From JAGWBD01 sp965197455 (GTDB lineage: Bacteria > Chloroflexota > Anaerolineae > Aggregatilineales > Phototrophicaceae), in contig OZ240208.1 in assembly GCA_965197455.1 (NCBI GenBank), positions 620,001 to 684,000 of the forward strand: a DNA stretch of 64,000 nt, in the 5' to 3' direction. Shown one piece after another: positions 11,555-20,754 of the stretch (positions are counted from its first letter, which is position 1; each line of letters starts with the position of its first letter). Below the pieces are notes generated by a model. The model had not been told where the DNA came from and did not search any database. It saw only the letters and a program-made list of their open reading frames with translations. A program made the position numbers and the translations under genes.

Positions 11555-11814
11555 CAGGCTCCTTAAACAGAAATCCTCTCGCCCGGACAAGGACGAAAGG
11601 ATCCACCTTCCGCGGTACCACCTTGCTTCCCCGCCAGCGGCAGGGCGCTCAAACGCGATAACGGGCGTCTCCGGCTCCGGCTACGCTGTGACGCTTAACA
11701 GTTTCACCGGAGCAACTCGCGGGCGACAGTCGGGCTGTTACGCTGGCGGACTTGCAGCCTGTGGTCCGCCTCTCTGGCGCGAAAGCCTGCCGGACCCTCC
11801 CGGTCAGCGTTGCT
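11555..11814 (-). promoter_or_regulatory. T-box leader (tRNA-Val sensing) of valS
   Basis: The ~260-nt minus-strand leader contains the T-box signature AAGGTGGTACCGCG (11624-11611). A long Stem I is closed by GCAAC/GTTGC (11813-11809 with 11716-11712) and carries the typical AGAGAG and GGCTGCAAG distal-loop elements. The TGGT bulge would pair with ACCA, matching the A73 discriminator of tRNA-Val. A GTC triplet at 11727-11725, in the 3' side of Stem I, is a plausible valine specifier; I could not prove its place in the specifier loop. A terminator hairpin follows, so control is transcriptional. Confidence 0.88.
11565..11602 (-). terminator. T-box intrinsic terminator before valS
   Basis: Minus-strand arms ATCCTTTCG (11602-11594) and CGAGAGGAT (11581-11573) pair along 9 bp and are followed by TTTCTGTTT. 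The 5' arm directly follows the T-box sequence, as expected for a terminator/antiterminator switch. Confidence 0.75.
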
Positions 11815-11820
11815 ACGCGC

Positions 11821-11850
11821 AGTGTAGCACGGGGTAACCTGCGTCGTCAA
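11821..11850 (-). promoter_or_regulatory. sigma-70 type promoter of the valS T-box leader
   Basis: TTGACG (11850-11845), an 18-bp spacer and TACACT (11826-11821) on the minus strand, overlapping the last codons of udk. Transcription would begin just before Stem I of the T-box. Confidence 0.7.
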
Positions 11851-12485
11851 TGCTCCTGATGCCGATCAAGGATGGCGCTAACGTGGTCCACCAGAATGGT
11901 GATGGCGACCTCGTTCATGCCGCCTTCAGGAATGATGATGTCGGCGTGATGCCGGTAAGGCTCCACGAAGTGCATGTGCATGGGACGCACAGTTTTCAGA
12001 TACTGCTCCATCACTGACTCCATGGTGCGGCCGCGTTCGGCGATGTCTCGACGCAGACGTCGAATGAAGCGGATGTCAGGATCGGTTTCGACGTAGATGC
12101 GCACATCCAGCAAATCGCGCAGCGCGGCTTCGGCGAAGATCAGGATGCCTTCCACCAGAATGACCGGCCGCGGCGCAATCGTTTTTGTGCAGGGCAGGCG
12201 ACGATGCTCGCGAAAGTCGTACTGCGGGATTTCGGTCGGCAGGCCGGCTTGCAATTCTTTCAGGTTGGAGACCAGCAGATGGGTGTCCAGCGAGTCGGGA
12301 TGGTCGAAGTTGCGGATGCTGCGTTCATGCAGGGGGATGTGATTGATGTCGCGGTAGTAGGTGTCATGCGCGAGCCAGACCACGCGATCGGCGCCGACCC
12401 GCTCGAGAATCGCGTTTGAGAGTGTGGATTTCCCCGAGCCCGCGCCCCCGGAAATGCCGATGGTCACTGGACGTCCCTTACTCAT
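11847..12485 (-). CDS. udk: uridine kinase
   Basis: A 212-residue P-loop kinase of the uridine/cytidine kinase family, which phosphorylates uridine and cytidine in pyrimidine salvage. The P-loop is GISGGAGSGKST. The region HDTYYRDINHIPL carries the nucleoside-binding motif, and DHPDSLDTHLL is a further Udk-type element. ATG 12485 is chosen because the frame upstream of it runs into a terminator hairpin at 12500-12526. The stop overlaps the -35 box of the valS promoter. Confidence 0.92.
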   Translation of the reverse strand: MSKGRPVTIGISGGAGSGKSTLSNAILERVGADRVVWLAHDTYYRDINHIPLHERSIRNFDHPDSLDTHLLVSNLKELQAGLPTEIPQYDFREHRRLPCTKTIAPRPVILVEGILIFAEAALRDLLDVRIYVETDPDIRFIRRLRRDIAERGRTMESVMEQYLKTVRPMHMHFVEPYRHHADIIIPEGGMNEVAITILVDHVSAILDRHQEH

Positions 12486-12499
12486 GAACCGCCCCCGGA

Positions 12500-12526
12500 T
12501 AAGAGAAATGCCCACAGGGGGTGGGC
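12500..12526 (-). terminator. intrinsic terminator after tRNA-Thr
   Basis: Minus-strand stem GCCCAC/GTGGGC (12526-12521 with 12515-12510) with a CCCCT loop, followed by ATTTCTCTTAT. It separates the tRNA from udk. Confidence 0.6.
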
Positions 12527-12531
12527 ATCTG

Positions 12532-12603
12532 AGCCACCCGAGGGATTCGAACCCTCAACCTCACGCTTACGAAGCGCGTGCTCTGCCATTGAGCCAGGGT
12601 GGC
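12532..12603 (-). tRNA. tRNA-Thr (anticodon CGT)
   Basis: A complete cloverleaf is readable on the minus strand. The acceptor stem is GCCACCC/GGGTGGC. The D arm is GCTCAATGGCAGAGC. The anticodon stem is CGCGC/GCGTG with loop TTCGTAA, so the anticodon is CGT, reading ACG. The T arm is GAGGG TTCGAAT CCCTC. The discriminator is T and CCA is not encoded. Confidence 0.96.
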
Positions 12604-12612
12604 AACAGCAAA

Positions 12613-12641
12613 AGTATAGCGAAAGGCCAGGGCACGGGCAA
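12613..12641 (-). promoter_or_regulatory. promoter of tRNA-Thr
   Basis: TTGCCC (12641-12636), a 17-bp spacer and TATACT (12618-12613) on the minus strand, ten bases before the tRNA. Confidence 0.65.
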
Positions 12642-12644
12642 GCG

Positions 12645-14192
12645 TCAGTGACGGAAATGGCGCGTGCCGGTGAAGACCATGGCGATGCCGCCCGCATCGG
12701 CAGCGGCGATCGTTTTGGGATCGCCCAGCGACCCGCCCGGCTGAATGATCGCGCTGACTCCGCCGGCGATGGCGGCTGCGACACCGTCCGCGAAGGGGAA
12801 GTAGGCGTCTGAGGCCAGCGCGGCTCCCTGCGCCCGCGCGCCCGCCTTGCGCACGGCCAGTTCCACGGCATCGACGCGGCTGGGCAGACCGCAGCCCACG
12901 CCAACGACGGCTCCCGCCTGCGCGATCACGATCGCGTTGGAGGGCACGTGCTGTACTGCTCGCCAGGCGAAATCCAGCGCTGCCCGTTCATTGTCGTCCG
13001 GTCCGCGCGCGCTAACGGTGCGCCACTCTGTGCCAGGCGGATCGCCCAGGTCAGCACGCTGCAGCAGCAGGCCGCCAGCCACGCTGCGTTGCTCCCAGGC
13101 GGTGGCGGACAGTGGCTGCGACAGACGCAGCAGGCGACAATTCCTGCGTTTCGCACCCAGCAAGGCGAGCGCCTCCGGATCAAAGTCCGGCGCAACAATG
13201 GCCTCGACCCAGACTTTCCCGATAGCGTTCACGAAGGCCGCATCAACCCTGCGGTTCGCAGCCATCACACCGCCGAAAGACGAGAGCGGGTCGGCAGCCA
13301 GCGCCTGCAGGCAGGCCGCAGCCAGGTCGTCAGCGCTGGCGATACCGATGGGCGTGAGATGCTTGATGACGGCGGCGGTGGGGCAGGGAAAGCTGCTGAC
13401 CGTGCGCCAGGCTGCGTTGAGATCCAGGTAGTTGTTGTAGGAGAGTTGCTTCTGTCCGCCCAGCAGTTCGCCGCCCAGCGGGCCTGCGCCTGGCGTCAGG
13501 CTATACCAGGCCGCGGCCTGATGTGGGTTTTCGCCGTAGCGCAAGTCTCCCGAGCGGTGCAGGGTTTGCTTGATGCGGGCAGGAGGTTCGTCTTCCTGTG
13601 TGGAGGCGGGTTCTTCCTGAAGCAAGCGGGCGTGGATGGCATCGTCGTACGCCTGGGTGAGCGCGAAGACCTTCGACGCCAGAATGCGCCGGGTCGCCAG
13701 GTCGACTTCCCGACCCTCACGCACCATCGCTGCGACACTTTCGTAATCTTCCGGGTCGCACAGGGTGACGACCCGCGCGAAGTTTTTGGCCGCAGCCCGC
13801 AACAGCGCAACGCCACCGATGTCGATTTGCTCGATCGCCTCTTCCAGCGAAGTCCCTGCCCGGGCGCTGACCTGCTGAAAGGGGTAGAGATTGCAGACGA
13901 CGATGTCGATTGGCGTAAAGCCGGCCTGCGCCAGTTGTTCCATATCGTCAACGCTGTCCCGCGCCAGAATGCCGGCGTGGATGGCCGGATGCAGCGTTTT
14001 GACGCGCCCGCCGAGCATCTCCGCCTGTCCGGTCAGGTCGGCAACGGAGGTTACCGGCATGCCCGCTTCAGCAAGCGTTTGCGCTGTGCCACCGCTGGCG
14101 ACCAGCTCATGGCCGGCTGTGGTCAGAGCCTGCGCCAGTTCAACCAGACCACTCTTGTCATAGACACTGAGCAGGGTGCTTGGCACAGGCAT
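12645..14192 (-). CDS. purH: bifunctional AICAR transformylase / IMP cyclohydrolase
   Basis: A 515-residue bifunctional enzyme catalysing the last two steps of IMP synthesis. The N-terminal MGS-like IMP cyclohydrolase domain starts LLSVYDKSGLVELA. The AICAR transformylase domain has the catalytic Lys-His pair in VIKHLTPIGIA, where most homologues read KHxNPCGxA, and the C-terminal SDAYFPFADGV...IIQPGGS region. The SD GGAGG abuts ATG 14192 directly. GTG at 14186, two codons in, has a better 6-base spacing and may be the real start. It is preceded by a good promoter and transcribed separately from udk. Confidence 0.95.
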   Translation of the reverse strand: MPVPSTLLSVYDKSGLVELAQALTTAGHELVASGGTAQTLAEAGMPVTSVADLTGQAEMLGGRVKTLHPAIHAGILARDSVDDMEQLAQAGFTPIDIVVCNLYPFQQVSARAGTSLEEAIEQIDIGGVALLRAAAKNFARVVTLCDPEDYESVAAMVREGREVDLATRRILASKVFALTQAYDDAIHARLLQEEPASTQEDEPPARIKQTLHRSGDLRYGENPHQAAAWYSLTPGAGPLGGELLGGQKQLSYNNYLDLNAAWRTVSSFPCPTAAVIKHLTPIGIASADDLAAACLQALAADPLSSFGGVMAANRRVDAAFVNAIGKVWVEAIVAPDFDPEALALLGAKRRNCRLLRLSQPLSATAWEQRSVAGGLLLQRADLGDPPGTEWRTVSARGPDDNERAALDFAWRAVQHVPSNAIVIAQAGAVVGVGCGLPSRVDAVELAVRKAGARAQGAALASDAYFPFADGVAAAIAGGVSAIIQPGGSLGDPKTIAAADAGGIAMVFTGTRHFRH

Positions 14193-14217
14193 CCTCCGAC
14201 TATCAGAACAGGCGCGG

Positions 14218-14247
14218 AGTATAGCCGGGAATGGTCTGTATTGTCAG
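14218..14247 (-). promoter_or_regulatory. promoter of purH
   Basis: CTGACA (14247-14242), an 18-bp spacer and TATACT (14223-14218) on the minus strand, about 25 bases before the purH start. Confidence 0.65.
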
Positions 14248-14272
14248 TCCGCGCCTGCACGCTGAACGGGCG

Positions 14273-14301
14273 TTTGCAGGGCGCAGCGCTTCAGGTACAA
14301 T
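14273..14301 (+). promoter_or_regulatory. promoter of the small unknown gene at 14333
   Basis: TTTGCA (14273-14278), a 17-bp spacer and TACAAT (14296-14301), with an AGGAGA site and ATG downstream at the right distance. It is divergent from the purH promoter. Confidence 0.5.
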
Positions 14302-14332
14302 GCCGACGCGAGTAACCGGCAGGAGAAGTGCG

Positions 14333-14641
14333 ATGGCGGACGACATGCGTATTCTGGAGAAGCGGGACGCCAAGGTCATCCCACATGTTAAGCAGTACGC
14401 CCCGGTCTGGCTCGTTGACCAGCTCATGGTTCCAGAAGATGACGCGGTGCAGTTTAACGTGGTCTTCCAGCACCATCTCTACGGCTGGGTTAATCGCCGT
14501 TACAAGTACGATTCCTTCAATGATGTGTTGTACCACAAGGGACAGAACAGCGTGAGCGATGATGACGCGCTGGAGATTCAGGAAAGCGAACCCTGGGTCT
14601 CGGTCATCGTGGCCGACATCCCCAATTCCTACGGCGGCTAA
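14333..14641 (+). CDS. conserved small protein of unknown function
   Basis: A 102-residue soluble acidic protein starting at ATG 14333, with AGGAGA (14321-14326) seven bases upstream. The longer open frame from 14231 lacks a ribosome site and overlaps the promoter. No known domain is recognised. Features seen are a basic/aromatic segment (GWVNRRYKYDSFNDVLYHKG, ~49-68) and an acidic C-terminal half ending in SYGG. It stands alone between divergent purH and the convergent acetyltransferase gene. Confidence 0.7.
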   Translation: MADDMRILEKRDAKVIPHVKQYAPVWLVDQLMVPEDDAVQFNVVFQHHLYGWVNRRYKYDSFNDVLYHKGQNSVSDDDALEIQESEPWVSVIVADIPNSYGG

Positions 14642-14650
14642 GGGCGCGCA

Positions 14651-15667
14651 TTATTCCCTTGAGGCGTAGAGGATGAACACGGCTTCGTCGCGGCCGCCCA
14701 TCTGGTGCTTGTAGGATTCATTGCCCTGCAGAAAATCAAAGACGCGCATGCCATTCTCGATGGCGTGACGAATGTTCCAGGCGAGCAGCACGATGCCTGG
14801 GCTGAGGTGGCCGTAGGCGTCCGGCTGCAGCCCGGAATTGTAGACCAGCATTTCGTCGTTATAGACGAAATTGAGATAGGTGGCGGCGCGTTCCCCGGCG
14901 ATGGTGAGGAAGTTCAGGCGCAGCCAGCCACGTTCCAGCATGACGGCCGAGATGTTGCGGAAAAAGGACAGGTTGCCGGGATCTTCCAGAAAGCGTTGTT
15001 TGGATGGATCACTGGCAGCCATTAACGCGAGGAAGTGGGTCATTTCCTCGTCGAGGTCGTGTTCCGGGCCGACGATGTACCAGTCGAATTCCTGGGCGTT
15101 TCCCTGGGCGCGGCGCAGTTTGCGCCTCAGCTCGTGGCGCTGTTTTTTGTCCAGTGAGGAGACGTAGTCCCCCCAGCTGGCGGGCAGCTGCAGCACCGGG
15201 CACACATCCTCATGGACCACTTCAACCTTGAAGCCGCGCTTGCGCAGCAGCCCGGGCATGGCCGCCAGCATGGGTGAGGCCGCTGGCAGATTGCAGAACT
15301 CGATGCGATCATAGTCGACGTGCGCTTCGGCCAGCCAGTTGGCCAAAACCGGCAAGACGTCCGGCAATTGCTCCCGGTCGATGATCATGTCCAGATAGTC
15401 GGTGACTTCCTTGCAGCCGACCAGTGAGAGTACCCGATCGCCGGACGGTTCCAGGTCAACGAAGAGAGGCACGATGGCCAGCAATCGCTGCTCTTCGTCG
15501 CGACAGGTCAGTAGATGCAGCGGGCCCGGATTGAAGGCTTCCCACCAGGCGGCCTGCCACTCCAGCGTACTGAAGATCCGGTTGGAAGCGCTGCGCTGCA
15601 CGAGCGCATTCCACTCAGGCTGCAATTGAGCGAAGATCTCCGCCGAGCTGTGCATCTCAAGCTTCAC
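14651..15667 (-). CDS. CelD/BcsL-type GNAT acetyltransferase
   Basis: A 338-residue protein of the CelD/BcsL (FemAB-like) double-GNAT family, whose members acetylate or acyl-transfer onto polysaccharide or lipid substrates. The N-terminal half has STLEWQAAWWEAF and the C-terminal half the usual motif FDFLQGNESYKHQMG, near residues 309-323. The start is GTG 15667, with an AGGAGG site upstream. The substrate cannot be inferred. It lies between convergent and tandem unrelated genes and downstream of the ABC ATPase terminator, so it is probably transcribed on its own. Confidence 0.8.
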   Translation of the reverse strand: MKLEMHSSAEIFAQLQPEWNALVQRSASNRIFSTLEWQAAWWEAFNPGPLHLLTCRDEEQRLLAIVPLFVDLEPSGDRVLSLVGCKEVTDYLDMIIDREQLPDVLPVLANWLAEAHVDYDRIEFCNLPAASPMLAAMPGLLRKRGFKVEVVHEDVCPVLQLPASWGDYVSSLDKKQRHELRRKLRRAQGNAQEFDWYIVGPEHDLDEEMTHFLALMAASDPSKQRFLEDPGNLSFFRNISAVMLERGWLRLNFLTIAGERAATYLNFVYNDEMLVYNSGLQPDAYGHLSPGIVLLAWNIRHAIENGMRVFDFLQGNESYKHQMGGRDEAVFILYASRE

Positions 15668-15715
15668 TGGCCTTTGCGTCCTCCTGTGGGAGCACTTGTT
15701 TCGGCTATTATGCGT

Positions 15716-15743
15716 AAAAAAAGCCGCCCGGGCTACGGGCGGC
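15716..15743 (-). terminator. strong intrinsic terminator of the MalK-type ATPase gene
   Basis: Minus-strand stem GCCGCCCG/CGGGCGGC (8 bp) with a 5-base loop, followed by seven T residues, 22 bases after the ATPase stop. Confidence 0.9.
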
Positions 15744-15764
15744 TCCCAGTTTCATCGAAGCTGG

Positions 15765-16922
<1,158 letters not shown>

Positions 16923-17025
16923 TGAATGTCCTCCATCACACTGGATTCGAAATACTTGCAAGGCACCACTTGTGGATTCTGCATAAAAATGTTGCTGAAT
17001 GCAAATTCCTGTCAACTTCTGCAAG

Positions 17026-17054
17026 AGTATAGACAGTCGCACCAAAGATTGCAA
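17026..17054 (-). promoter_or_regulatory. promoter of the MalK-type ATPase gene
   Basis: TTGCAA (17054-17049), a 17-bp spacer and TATACT (17031-17026) on the minus strand. The leader is about 95 nt. Confidence 0.7.
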
Positions 17055-17133
17055 ATTTTAAACCAAATCCCTTCAGATTTCCTGCCAGACTGCTGCGCGC
17101 GCTAGAATGCTACGGGTGAGGCGGACATCCAGG

Positions 17134-18360
17134 ATGACCATGGCGCAGCATATCAATGCGGAAATTCTCAGTATCGGCACCGAAATTCTGCTCGGAGAAA
17201 TCACAGACACCAACTCGGTGCATATCGCGCGGGCCTTGCGGGATATTGGCATCAGCGTGTATCTGATGACTTCGCTGGGCGACAATGAAATGCGCATCAC
17301 CGAGGCCGTGCGCCAGGCGCTGGCGCGCGCCGATGTGGTGATCACCACGGGCGGGCTGGGCCCGACAGTTGATGACATGACGCGCCAGGGCGTAGCGACT
17401 GCTACTGAACGCGAACTGGTCTTTCATCAGTCGCTGCTGGACGACATTGCGTCTCGCTTCGCCGGTTTTCGTGCCAACATGACCGATAATAACCGGCGCC
17501 AGGCCTGGTTGCCGCAAGATGCCACGCTGCTGGAAAACCCGGTGGGGACTGCGCCCTGTTTCCTCGTAGAGCATGAGGGCAGCATCGTCATCAGCCTGCC
17601 CGGCGTTCCGCGTGAAATGCGCTTTGTGCTGGCGCAACGGGTGTTGCCCCTGCTGCAGCAACGATACCGGCTGGGGGTCATTCGGGCGCATGTCTTGCGC
17701 GCGGCGGGGATCGGGGAAAGCGCGCTGGACAACCTGATTGGCAAGGACCTGCTGGAGGCGAGCAACCCGACCGTGGGCCTGGCAGCGCACAGCGGCGTTG
17801 TGGACATTCGTGTCACGGCCCGGGCCGATGACGGCGCTCTGGCGGACGCCCTCATTGCCGAAGTCGCGCATAAGTTGCAGCAGCGCGTCGGCCCCTGGCT
17901 CTTTGGCACCGGCGACGACTCGATCGAGGCTGCGTTGGTGCAGCGCATGGCAGCAACGGGGCGCAACCTGGCGCTCAGCGAGACGGGCCTGGGTCACGCC
18001 CTGGTCGACCGCCTGGGTACGGTGCCGGAGTATCGTCAGGTTCTGTGTCACGCGGAGGCCCATGACAGCCCCGCTGCGCTGCCTGCTGCAAATGAGGCGC
18101 TGCGGGAGCAGGCCAGCAGCTACGTCCGGACCTTGGCACAGCAGCATGGCGCAGAGGTCGCGATAGTCGTCATCAGCGATCCTGATCGTCTGGAAGACCA
18201 GGCAGACCGGGACGTGGGCACGGCAGTCGCGGTCAGTGTGGATGGATCGGTCAGTTCACGCGTGTATGGCTTTGGCCCCAGGGCGCGTGAAGCACGTCTG
18301 TGGACAGGTACCTGGAGCATGGCTCAGGCCTGGCGCATGCTAGGTGACGGTGAGGGATGA
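17134..18360 (+). CDS. CinA-like protein with degenerate C-terminal amidohydrolase domain
   Basis: A 408-residue protein. The N-terminal MoCF-like (COG1058) domain is well conserved: AEILSIGTEILLGEITDTNS, then TTGGLGPTVDDMTRQ near residue 75. In CinA this domain hydrolyses ADP-ribose and related compounds. The C-terminal ~160 residues occupy the place of the NMN deamidase (PncC) domain. The usual catalytic motif AESCTGG reads SETGLG here and the downstream TGIAGP motif is absent, so NMN deamidase activity is unlikely. Start at ATG 17134 or 17140. The stop overlaps the next start (ATGA). Confidence 0.8.
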   Translation: MTMAQHINAEILSIGTEILLGEITDTNSVHIARALRDIGISVYLMTSLGDNEMRITEAVRQALARADVVITTGGLGPTVDDMTRQGVATATERELVFHQSLLDDIASRFAGFRANMTDNNRRQAWLPQDATLLENPVGTAPCFLVEHEGSIVISLPGVPREMRFVLAQRVLPLLQQRYRLGVIRAHVLRAAGIGESALDNLIGKDLLEASNPTVGLAAHSGVVDIRVTARADDGALADALIAEVAHKLQQRVGPWLFGTGDDSIEAALVQRMAATGRNLALSETGLGHALVDRLGTVPEYRQVLCHAEAHDSPAALPAANEALREQASSYVRTLAQQHGAEVAIVVISDPDRLEDQADRDVGTAVAVSVDGSVSSRVYGFGPRAREARLWTGTWSMAQAWRMLGDGEG

Positions 18361-18920
18361 AGCTGGCTCCCGACGCCCTGCTGGATTGTGGTCTGCTGCA
18401 GTTCGGACGCTTCGGTGACGCGCCGCTGTGCTTTCACTGCGGGCTCTTGCCCTCTTTCCCGCAGCTGCTACAGGAGCTGGCCGTACTGGCCGCAGCTCAG
18501 GTGTCCGGAGTGGACCGTTTGCTGGCGGCGCCCGATGCGCTGGCCCTGGGCACTGCGCTGGCGTTGCAAACCGGCGTGCCACTGGTCTACAGCCGCGGCA
18601 CGCACGACGCGACCGTGAGTGATCTGGTCGGCGCCTACGACATCGGTCATCCGACCCTGCTGCTTTGTTGTGAAATAAATGAAGAATCAGAACTGCTCGA
18701 GTTGGCGCGGCGCGCCCAAACTGTTGGCCTGGAGGTGAAGGCTGCCCTGCTGCTGCTGGGCGATGGCCGGCACTGTCTGGGGCACCTGCCGCTGGTTTCC
18801 CTGTTCAGTTTGCCAGAGTTGGTTGACCAGCTGGTGGCCGACGGCGCGCTACCGGCGGGCCAGGCGGCTTTGGTGCGGCGCTGGCTGATCAGTCGTCGTC
18901 AAGGCGCAGCAGCGCCATGA
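18357..18920 (+). CDS. phosphoribosyltransferase-like protein (degenerate PyrE fold)
   Basis: A 187-residue protein whose order of elements resembles orotate phosphoribosyltransferase: LLQFGRF at the N-terminus, a helix with SGVDRLLAAPDALALGTALALQTGVPLVYSR, then a HDATVSDLVG loop. The PRPP-binding motif normally written as hhhhDDhhTTG is replaced by LLLCCEINEESELL, so catalysis with PRPP is doubtful. It is translationally coupled to the cinA-like gene and overlaps the end of lepA by 32 bases in convergent orientation. The role is unknown; an eroded enzyme or a ligand sensor is possible. Confidence 0.6.
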   Translation: MKLAPDALLDCGLLQFGRFGDAPLCFHCGLLPSFPQLLQELAVLAAAQVSGVDRLLAAPDALALGTALALQTGVPLVYSRGTHDATVSDLVGAYDIGHPTLLLCCEINEESELLELARRAQTVGLEVKAALLLLGDGRHCLGHLPLVSLFSLPELVDQLVADGALPAGQAALVRRWLISRRQGAAAP

Positions 18921-20691
18921 AGGCTTCCTGCGGCACCTCCACCTGACCGACCATCTTCATGCGTTTCTTGCCCTTCTTCTGACGTTCCAGCAGCTTGCGC
19001 TTGCGCGAAACGTCGCCGCCGTAGCACTTCGCCAGCACATCCTTGCGCAACGCCTTGACGTTGGCGCGAGAGATGATGCGCTTGCCGCTGGCCGCCTGGA
19101 TGGGCACCGTGAACAGCTGGCGCGGGATGAGGCGCTTGAGCTTGCTCACCAGTTGCTGTCCCTTGTGGTAGGCGTCCTCGCGATGGACGATGAGAGCGAG
19201 GGCGTCCACCGCTTCCCCGTTGACCAGCACTTCCAGACGAACCAGATCGCCTGTGCGGTAGCCCTCGAACTGATAGTCCAGGCTCGCGTACCCGCGTGTC
19301 ACGCTTTTGAGCCGGTCATAAAAGTCGATGATGATCTCGTTGAGCGGGATGCGGAAGTGCAGAATCACGCGGCTGCTATCCAGGTACTCGGTCGTCTCGT
19401 ATTCCGCGTGCTTGCGGATACACAGCTCCATGATGGCGCCGATGAATTCGCCAGGCGTGTAAATCTGGATCTTCATCCAGGGTTCACGGATTTCGTCAAT
19501 GATGCTTTCATCCGGCAAACGCGCCGGGCTGTCGACCCGCTGCATCTCACCGCTGTGCAGGAGTACCACGTACTCCACTCCTGGCGCCGTGGCCAGAATG
19601 TCGAGGTCGTATTCCCGCTCAAGGCGCTCCTGCACGATTTCCATGTGGAACAGGCCCAGGAAACCGGCGCGAAAGCCGAAGTTGAGCGCCTGTGAAGTCT
19701 CGGGCTCATAACTGAGGGAGGCGTCATTGAGCTGCAGCTTTTCCAGCGCATCGCGCAAAGCGCCATAGTCCTCGTTGTTGACGGGGTAAATCCCCGCGAA
19801 GACCATGGGTTTTGCCTGTTGATAACCGGGCAGGGCTTGCTGCGCGCCATGCAGGGCAGTGGTGATGGTGTCGCCCACGCGACATTCCTGCAGGGTTTTC
19901 AGGCCAGTGGCGATGTAGCCGACTTCGCCGACGGAGAGGCTGTCCATGACCTGCATGGCCGGGTTGAAGACGCCGACCTCGACGGTTTCAAAGTGCGACC
20001 CGGTGGCCATCAGCTGCAGTTGCTCGCGCTGACCACATTGACCGTCCACGACGCGCACATAGGCGATCACGCCCTTGTAGGAATCGTAGTGTGAGTCGAA
20101 CACGAGCGCGCGCAACGGCGCGTTCGTCAGACCCGGCGGGGGCGGGACGTCCGCGACCACTTTCTCCAGCACGTCCTGAACGCCGGCGCCACTTTTGGCG
20201 GAGATGCGCAACATGTCTTCCGCTGGCGTGCCCAGCAGTTCCTGCAACTTCCGGGCGACCTCGTCCGGGTCGGCAGCGGGCAGATCGACCTTGTTGATCA
20301 CCGTCAGGATTTCGAGGTCCTGCTCAAGCGCCAGGTAGACGTTGGTGAGCGTCTGCGCCTCAATGCCCTGACTGGCATCCACAACCAGCACGGCGCCCTC
20401 GCAGGCCTGCAGCGCGCGGCTGACCTCGTAGCTGAAGTCAACATGGCCCGGCGTGTCAATCAGATTGATGAGGTAGTCCTGGCCGTCACGCGCCTGGTAA
20501 AGCATGCGCACCGCCGACGCCTTGATGGTGACGCCACGCTCGCGCTCCAGGTCCATGTTGTCGAGCAGCTGTTCCTGCATGTCGCGCTCGGCGACGGTGT
20601 TGGTGAGTTGCAGCAGCCGGTCGGCAAGCGTGCTCTTGCCGTGATCGACATGGGCGATGATGGAGAAATTTCGGATTCGTTCAGGGATCAC
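18889..20691 (-). CDS. lepA: translation elongation factor 4 (LepA)
   Basis: A 600-residue translational GTPase of normal LepA length. G1 is AHVDHGKSTL, the G3 DTPGHVDF and the G4 NKVDLPAADP. Domains II, III and V follow, then the LepA-specific C-terminal domain with SRANVKALRKDVLAKCYGGD near residue 550 and KKGKKRMK. LepA acts on stalled or mis-translocated ribosomes and in 30S assembly. The start is GTG 20691. It overlaps the PRTase-like gene at the 3' ends. Confidence 0.97.
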   Translation of the reverse strand: MIPERIRNFSIIAHVDHGKSTLADRLLQLTNTVAERDMQEQLLDNMDLERERGVTIKASAVRMLYQARDGQDYLINLIDTPGHVDFSYEVSRALQACEGAVLVVDASQGIEAQTLTNVYLALEQDLEILTVINKVDLPAADPDEVARKLQELLGTPAEDMLRISAKSGAGVQDVLEKVVADVPPPPGLTNAPLRALVFDSHYDSYKGVIAYVRVVDGQCGQREQLQLMATGSHFETVEVGVFNPAMQVMDSLSVGEVGYIATGLKTLQECRVGDTITTALHGAQQALPGYQQAKPMVFAGIYPVNNEDYGALRDALEKLQLNDASLSYEPETSQALNFGFRAGFLGLFHMEIVQERLEREYDLDILATAPGVEYVVLLHSGEMQRVDSPARLPDESIIDEIREPWMKIQIYTPGEFIGAIMELCIRKHAEYETTEYLDSSRVILHFRIPLNEIIIDFYDRLKSVTRGYASLDYQFEGYRTGDLVRLEVLVNGEAVDALALIVHREDAYHKGQQLVSKLKRLIPRQLFTVPIQAASGKRIISRANVKALRKDVLAKCYGGDVSRKRKLLERQKKGKKRMKMVGQVEVPQEAFMALLRLDDD

Positions 20692-20719
20692 TGGTGGCCC
20701 GCCCGATTGCGCTGCGACC

Positions 20720-20725
20720 AGTATA
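20720..20725 (-). promoter_or_regulatory. -10 box for lepA
   Basis: TATACT on the minus strand ~30 bases before the lepA GTG. No clear -35 box. Confidence 0.4.
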
Positions 20726-20754
20726 CGCGCGTCCGCCGGTGTCGGGTATGGCGA

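Noticed and set aside
11553..11621. The longer N-terminus of valyl-tRNA synthetase
   Set aside because: These codons overlap the T-box terminator; ATG 11552 has a good ribosome site and matches family starts.
12948..14315. A 455-codon open frame on the plus strand
   Set aside because: It is antisense to purH and runs through the purH and 14333-gene promoters.
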